The position numbers and the translations under genes are program-made. The notes beneath the pieces are model-generated. The model searched no databases and was not told the DNA's origin. It saw only the letters and a list, made by a program, of their open reading frames with translations. From Pterobdella sp. o SKG-2022 (lineage: Eukaryota > Annelida > Clitellata > Hirudinida > Piscicolidae), in NCBI GenBank assembly GCA_964035795.1, contig OZ038322.1, forward strand, positions 23,642,359-23,706,358: 64,000 nucleotides of DNA. The letters run 5' to 3'. Within the stretch, counting starts at the first letter, position 1. Every line of letters starts with the position of its first letter. Below are positions 58,324 to 64,000 of the stretch, in pieces.

Positions 58324-61300
58324 CTGTGCACTTACTCATCAATGCCCGATAAGGGTTAGGCCTTCTGTGGCAGTTTGTGTTTGAAAAGAATTTGAATGGG
58401 AATTTTATAGATGAGGCATTCATTTGGAATATCTAAAACAAACGCATTTGAAATTTCGAAACTAAATTTATTTGAATTTTCTGAAACAAATTCATTTAAA
58501 ATTTTGAAGCTTCTTGATGGATATTCTCCGTTAAGGAAATTCGGATAATAAAGCGGATCATTTTCGATGGTTAATTTGAAAAATTTTCTTACATTTTTGT
58601 TCATATAATTATATATTTATTGCTTACTTTTTTTTTATTTTTAAAAAATATCTTTTTTATCGTTTATAAGCTATATTTTTTAAGTCATTATAACAAAGAG
58701 ATGGCTTTTTAATAATAGGCATACGCAAATAAAAAAGCTAAAACGCTTTTTTGACACAAACTGAATTTGATTCACTTCAATGGGTGATGTGTAATCTCAC
58801 ATTGTTTTTGTAATATAAAGTTCAATAATTGGTGCTTGGAAATTGTTTTTAAAAGTTCATTTATTTGCATTGATACATCACAATAACGTTTTATCTATTT
58901 CTTCAACAAGAAATACTCAAAATCAAAGTCAAAAAGCATAACATTTTTGTTGAAACAATCTTAGTTTTGCATTAAAAACATGATTACTCGTAGAATGTTG
59001 TGAACAATTAGCCTCAAAATTGTGAATCATAAAACACGACAAAACGAATTTTTTATTTTGACGAAGCTTTTCGATATATTCTATATCATCATCAGGTAAC
59101 CAATAGTTTCATTACTCATGGTATGATTTGTTACTTTGAGCACATTTTGTATGTTAGATTGATATACTTTGAAAATAATTAGCAATCATTTGTGTTTGTG
59201 GTTTTTGAAAGATCCTTAGAGATAACGAGCTTTTTTTATTTTTACATATTGTGTTCTTATTGGGATCATTTATATGTGAGTAGCTTTTATATCTGTCGCA
59301 TGCTTCAAACCACAATACAATCTAATTTCCTCTTCAAGTTTTTGGCGTCTTTTTCGTTCAATTTTATATGAAACCTTATTTAAGTTTTCAAAAGTGTTAT
59401 TGAAACTTATAGAAAAGTTATTTCACTCAGTTTGAAATTAATTATTTTTTTGCTAAAACGAACAAAACTTGCGAGAATTGATAAATTCTTTACTGAATTT
59501 TGTCTTCTAAAACCGTATAAATATCATAAGTTCATCTTCTTTCAAATTTAACGAAAGTTTCAAAAAAATTCAAAAAATGAATTAACAACGATAATATATA
59601 TAACTATTGTATGAATCTTCAACAAACCCGAAACATTAGAATGCAATTTGAAAAAGTAGCATTACCAGGCAGGACATAATTATAGGGGTACTAACTCTAT
59701 TGCTGCAGTTTAATAAAGCATGCAAACAAATAATGATTAGGAAATCAAAGGATTAAGTGAGAACATTGGCGGATTAAATGTCTTAGAGAGAAAGATCAGA
59801 TGTACTTATGAACTAGCATAATAAAAGTTAGAAATCCTTTCCACAGAACATTTTCAACTTTTTCAAGTCATAACCTACTTCAAAATGTCATTTATTTTTT
59901 GGAATATTTCATTTTAATTTCAATTTATGGAAGTTTCATGTCTTTAAAACTGTGTTCAAAATTTCAAGTAGCTTTTTGATACAAGTAATAAGGCTAGGAT
60001 CAAAACATACTTAAGCAAAGTTTATCTGATAAGAGAATATTGATATGTGAAATGATTTATTTGGATGTAGGTTGTAGATTCAAGAGAAGAAATGAATACT
60101 TAATGAAAATTCAGCGGTGAAGTGAGCTTACTATTGATAGAAGCTTTGAAAGGTAAATAGGAGATAGTGTGTGATTGGTGTGGTGCGGCGTGAGTAGGAA
60201 TTGATGAAAAAATTAATATGAGCTAATATATTTCTGCATAAGCACATGTAGGAAGTTTGAGAAAGTAATTGTAGTTTTTTTCAAATTAATGAAAAGTTTC
60301 TTGAATGAAGAAGGAACAATAAAAAGTAAACTAACGACGTACATAAATCCTTGATAAACTAATGATTTCGAAATCAACGTTTGAATTTCCACCAAAAACA
60401 AGACAGAAATAAACTTGGACAAATGCAATGTACAATCAACGAAAACTGAACCGCTACGAGCCTTGAGAACAATAAGAATTAATTATAAACCTCTAGTCAC
60501 TCAACTTAAAACCAATGCAATGCTTCGAAAACTATTAAATAGCAAAAAGTGAGCAAAAAATATCGAATATTACTTTACAAAATATTGAAATGAAACCTAT
60601 TAAAAAACAATCTTCACAGCCGTAATCATACCTTAGAGTTAAAAAATAAGAGAGACCTTAAAGCGGCCATTCACAACTTACATTAGAGGCAGCGTACGCA
60701 TGTAAATCACTCTTCATATATGCCAATACGATCATAAAACCAATAAAAACTCAAACACACAAGCACGCTGAACCGACCTCTCAAGTGACCAATCCCATCT
60801 TCTTTTGTACCCACCTCTTTTACCATATCTCTGTGCACAATTTCAAGGAATGTGCACGTTTAGTTGGTTTACATTAATCTTTTTACATGGGACTCTTGTT
60901 ACACCGTTGACAAATTTGAACCGATAATCATTTTTTATCCCCTCTATATCATTTATCTTACCTTCAAATTATTGCTATCTGTCTACCATTTTCTCGGCTT
61001 ATTGAACATGTATTCAGCTTTTGATTTTCATCCATTTTTATTTTCCCCATTTTGGAATTTTTTTAAAATCCATTGATAAAGCGTCATTTTGTGGTGCAGA
61101 TATAACTTCATTTTGATGCGGCTGGCATTCAGCTAGTGCATGTTATGAGTTTATACACAAGAGTTACTACACAAGCCGCGATAGAAACTGCAAATATGCG
61201 GGGATTTAAAATAAAGCTTGCAATGCTCCTTTTATTAAAAATTTTCATGAAATATTTTAACCTATTTTTTACTTTTGGAGTGATAATATTTACTTTATCG

Positions 61301-64000
61301 GAGTCCATTAAATTTGATGGTTCAATATACCATTTCATTTCAATTTCTTGCTTTTTGCATATTTTTTTTATAAATACCAAATTTCACGCTATCGTAATTT
61401 GAAATAAGTCTTCAAAGAAGTGTAAAACATGTAATCAGGAATTTTTTGAAATCTTTTCCTGCTTAAGATAAGCTCAAATAGATGCGTGCTTTTAATGTGC
61501 AATCCGAAGGTTATCAAAGGTTGGAAAAAACTAAACGCTTTTTATTCAAAGTTTTTTCCAATTTGAATTTTTTAGGTTGTTGATGTTTATTTAAACAAAA
61601 CTTGATCAAACTACATACAAGATTCATCGAATGCATCAATACACATTAAAGTTCAAATGAGCATTTTAAAATTCCCGTGTTCTCAGCTTAGTTTCTACAT
61701 TGAAACGAAACGGAATCTCATCTCGAACTTAGATTTTTTTTGTATTCTTTTGTATGTTTATTTTACTCACTGTTTTCATGCAGATTCAAATTAGTTTTTG
61801 TTAATTTATGCTTTTGTATCGATAACATTTTTATTCACAAAAGTGTTGCAAACACAAACTTAAAAGTGAAAAAAGATTTTGTGCAGTTGATTTATTATGA
61901 CTCGCAGTATTAACGTCTACGAGGCTGTAACTTTTGTATTTTGCTTTCTAATATGGTCACTTTATCACACTATATCTCAAATGCTTCAGAGTGCATCTGT
62001 TGCATTATGTAAAGTAAATAATCTTTATAAATAAGCAGTGAGTATATGAGATTGCTTGAGTTTTATTTGTTAGAAAATCTTTATGTGCCGAACCATTATT
62101 TGTTATGTTGAATTTTGTAAAAAAAGTTGAAGAGATTGATAAAAACAAGCAAGCATTTAACACAATCACAAAATTCAATTATTTGGCGTGTAGTCATTTG
62201 TTGAAGCTGTGAAATTTGAACAAAAGACAAAATTTGCATTTAAATTTTTACAAAATTAATGTAAATAAACTTCCTTTGTGAAAAGTGATTGAAAATTAAC
62301 TTTATTCACGTTTTAATGGTGAAGAAAGTGAAAAATAAGCATCATATGCAACAAATATAACTCCAAAATGCGTTCCATTCAGTTGCATGTGCGTTTGTAA
62401 ACCGATATTTCCAACTTGTTAAAAATAACAGTTTTATGGACTTTCAATACTATTTCTCAATATTTATGAACTTTTCAATCAGAAAGCTTGCTGTTTGAAA
62501 TTTTTGCCAACTGCAGTCAAATCGACTCTGAGCTCAAAACTTATTTGTAAATGCCTCAAAAATTTGTTTTCAAAATTTTGGAAATTTTATTCGAACTTCA
62601 AATTTTTACTGAAATTCATATTAAAAGTTTATTACAGAAGTGCAAAAATTACAATTTAGCATCAAAATTTAGAACAAAAAATCGATAAAAAAATCGAAAA
62701 AGAATGTTATTTTAGGTATAGTTTTGATTCAATTTTAGTATATTCCCTTTTAAAAGGTCTATCTCCATTTTTGTACCGAGATTTTTCATTTATTAACGCT
62801 CAAACTTAATCTTCTTATCTCATTTCCATGAGCTTGAGTTTTTAGTGAAGTACTTTTCTTAATCTTTTTCAAAAACTGTTTTACAAAGCATTCAAAACTT
62901 AAAAAAACTGCCAACCAAAATTTTATAACATTTGAAAGCATGAGCTTAAATTGTTTCGGTTTTCACATAGTAGGATCGTTTGAATTCGTTTCATTAAGTT
63001 TACTTATCACAACTGCAAATGCTACACTACCGAATCAATAACGTGTGCACAGACAATTCTTTTGTGAACTTTTCAACTTCAATTTTTTAACTTTTATTTG
63101 TGTGTTGAAATCGAAAACTTTCTGAATTGAAAGCATTGTTTGTATTCTATCCATTAATAAAATAGGTGTAGACAAGGATATTGAAGAGTAGATATAAATT
63201 TTTTTAACAACCAAATAAAAATTCAGTTTTAAATGAGGATAATTATAAATTTAAAAATTTTAGTTTTATGTTAAAATCAAAGTTGGGCATTCATAAAAAC
63301 ATCGAAGCGTTCAAAATTTTTCGCTTTGACTAACAGAATTATAAAGTGAGGGCAGAACTTTCAGACATAAACTGCCATATTACTCACTATAAAGTTAAAT
63401 AACCTATATACTTACAATTTAACATTTACCAAACACTTGGAAGTTATCGAAATTTATTTATTTATTTAGAGTATTTAAAAGTTTTACCTCGAGAAAGAAT
63501 TTTTAGAAAGCCTCCATAGATAGCCGAGAATAATTTCAAAAATAAACTCAAAAAAGCAACATTATTGTGTTAAACTAAAACATTTATTTTCAAGTCTTTT
63601 CAATCAAACTTCGTCACTAATTCAATTCAACAAAGTATTTTTTGTAAAACTAATAATCAAATTTTGTGTGAGCCTTCCTTAAAAACGCTTGAGAAAGACC
63701 CAGTTTCCCTCCCTATCTCTCTTCGGGCTCCATTATCCAAGATTTGTTTTATATTAATAAAATATCATTTATTCTTTATTGATTAATTTAATCTACTCAA
63801 AAATTTCTATTTCAAAGCAATGGTGAGGCTGGAGTTTGAAGGTTGAAACGTGCAGTCTTGCTAATGTAGAACTATTTCATTCATTTAAAACTAAATTATC
63901 CGTCCAACTTTGTACCAAGAAACACTAAATAAAATCATAAATAGCTTTGAGAACAAGTCCATTAACTTCAAGTTTGATTTTCAAGTTAAATTCAAACAAA
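58324..64000. other. No gene seen (5.7 kb)
   Basis: AT-rich sequence. An open frame at 58356-58604 (minus, 82 codons) just upstream of NALF exon A ends in a stop before the exon and has no motif; it could contain part of a 5' exon. Frames at 60213, 60864 and 61129-61402 look like chance. Promoter and further 5' exons of the NALF-type gene may lie here, unseen. Confidence 0.5.
59024..59100. repeat. Dispersed repeat, second copy of 30416-30490
   Basis: Both places begin GAATCATAAAA, contain AATTTTTTATTT, and share GATATATTCTATATCAT in the same order, with roughly 75% identity over 75 bases. The copy at 30416 sits at the start of LINE-E. This one stands alone and ends in ATCATCATCAGGTAAC. Confidence 0.6.

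Noticed and set aside
58356..58604. Upstream exon of the NALF-type gene
   Set aside because: The frame ends in a stop before exon A, and I could not define a donor that keeps phase. It remains possible but unsupported.
61129..61402. Opposed frames resembling membrane proteins
   Set aside because: Same reason; no family motif on either strand.
1..64000. CRISPR arrays, bacterial operons or toxin-antitoxin systems
   Set aside because: The DNA is eukaryotic with spliced genes. No regularly spaced repeats or prokaryotic gene clusters are present.

Overview
The window is AT-rich nuclear DNA from an invertebrate animal. It has short spliced exons, GT-AG introns and several degraded non-LTR retrotransposons. 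The host genes include metazoan families: a PWWP/dehydrogenase nucleosome factor (GLYR1), PDAP1, SMIM15 and a NALCN-channel auxiliary factor of the NALF/FAM155/NLF-1 family. I cannot name the phylum. A universal stress protein and a DegT/StrS-type aminotransferase are both absent from many animal groups, so they would help to place it.

Layout, left to right. 1-2724 holds LINE-A (minus), broken by stops and frameshifts. 3941-6052 holds LINE-B (minus), which has an intact endonuclease but lacks the central reverse transcriptase (RT). 6053-12944 shows no gene. 12945-13927 is a four-exon universal stress protein gene (plus). 14333-14760 is a perfect 214-bp tandem duplication. 15012-18019 is a four-exon DegT/DnrJ/EryC1/StrS-like aminotransferase gene (minus). 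18332-28637 is GLYR1 (minus, twelve exons recovered), whose introns carry LINE-C, LINE-D (10-bp target-site duplication) and an inverted LINE fragment. 28638-29348 is a divergent promoter region containing a tRNA-like remnant. 29349-31910 is PDAP1 (plus, six exons, with LINE-E in intron 3). SMIM15 follows at 32047-32295, only 136 bases further on; a poly(A) signal and a splice-acceptor-like site lie between them, which suggests an operon with trans-splicing. 37632-58323 is a NALF1/FAM155-type gene (minus) with two introns of about 9 kb. The rest is AT-rich DNA in which I see no gene.

Host exons were found by translating both strands, matching remembered family motifs and requiring splice phases to agree. 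Phases agree at every junction in PDAP1, the aminotransferase, USP and NALF. In GLYR1 one junction fails: exon 8 to exon 9, which is the intron containing LINE-D. Function assignments rest on motif recognition only; no database search was run.

I found no CRISPR array, prokaryotic operon or obvious new defence system. The most notable observations are the animal DegT/StrS aminotransferase with a novel tail, the NALF-type gene with very long low-complexity linkers, the possible PDAP1-SMIM15 operon, and two different LINEs that have each lost the same catalytic RT segment.
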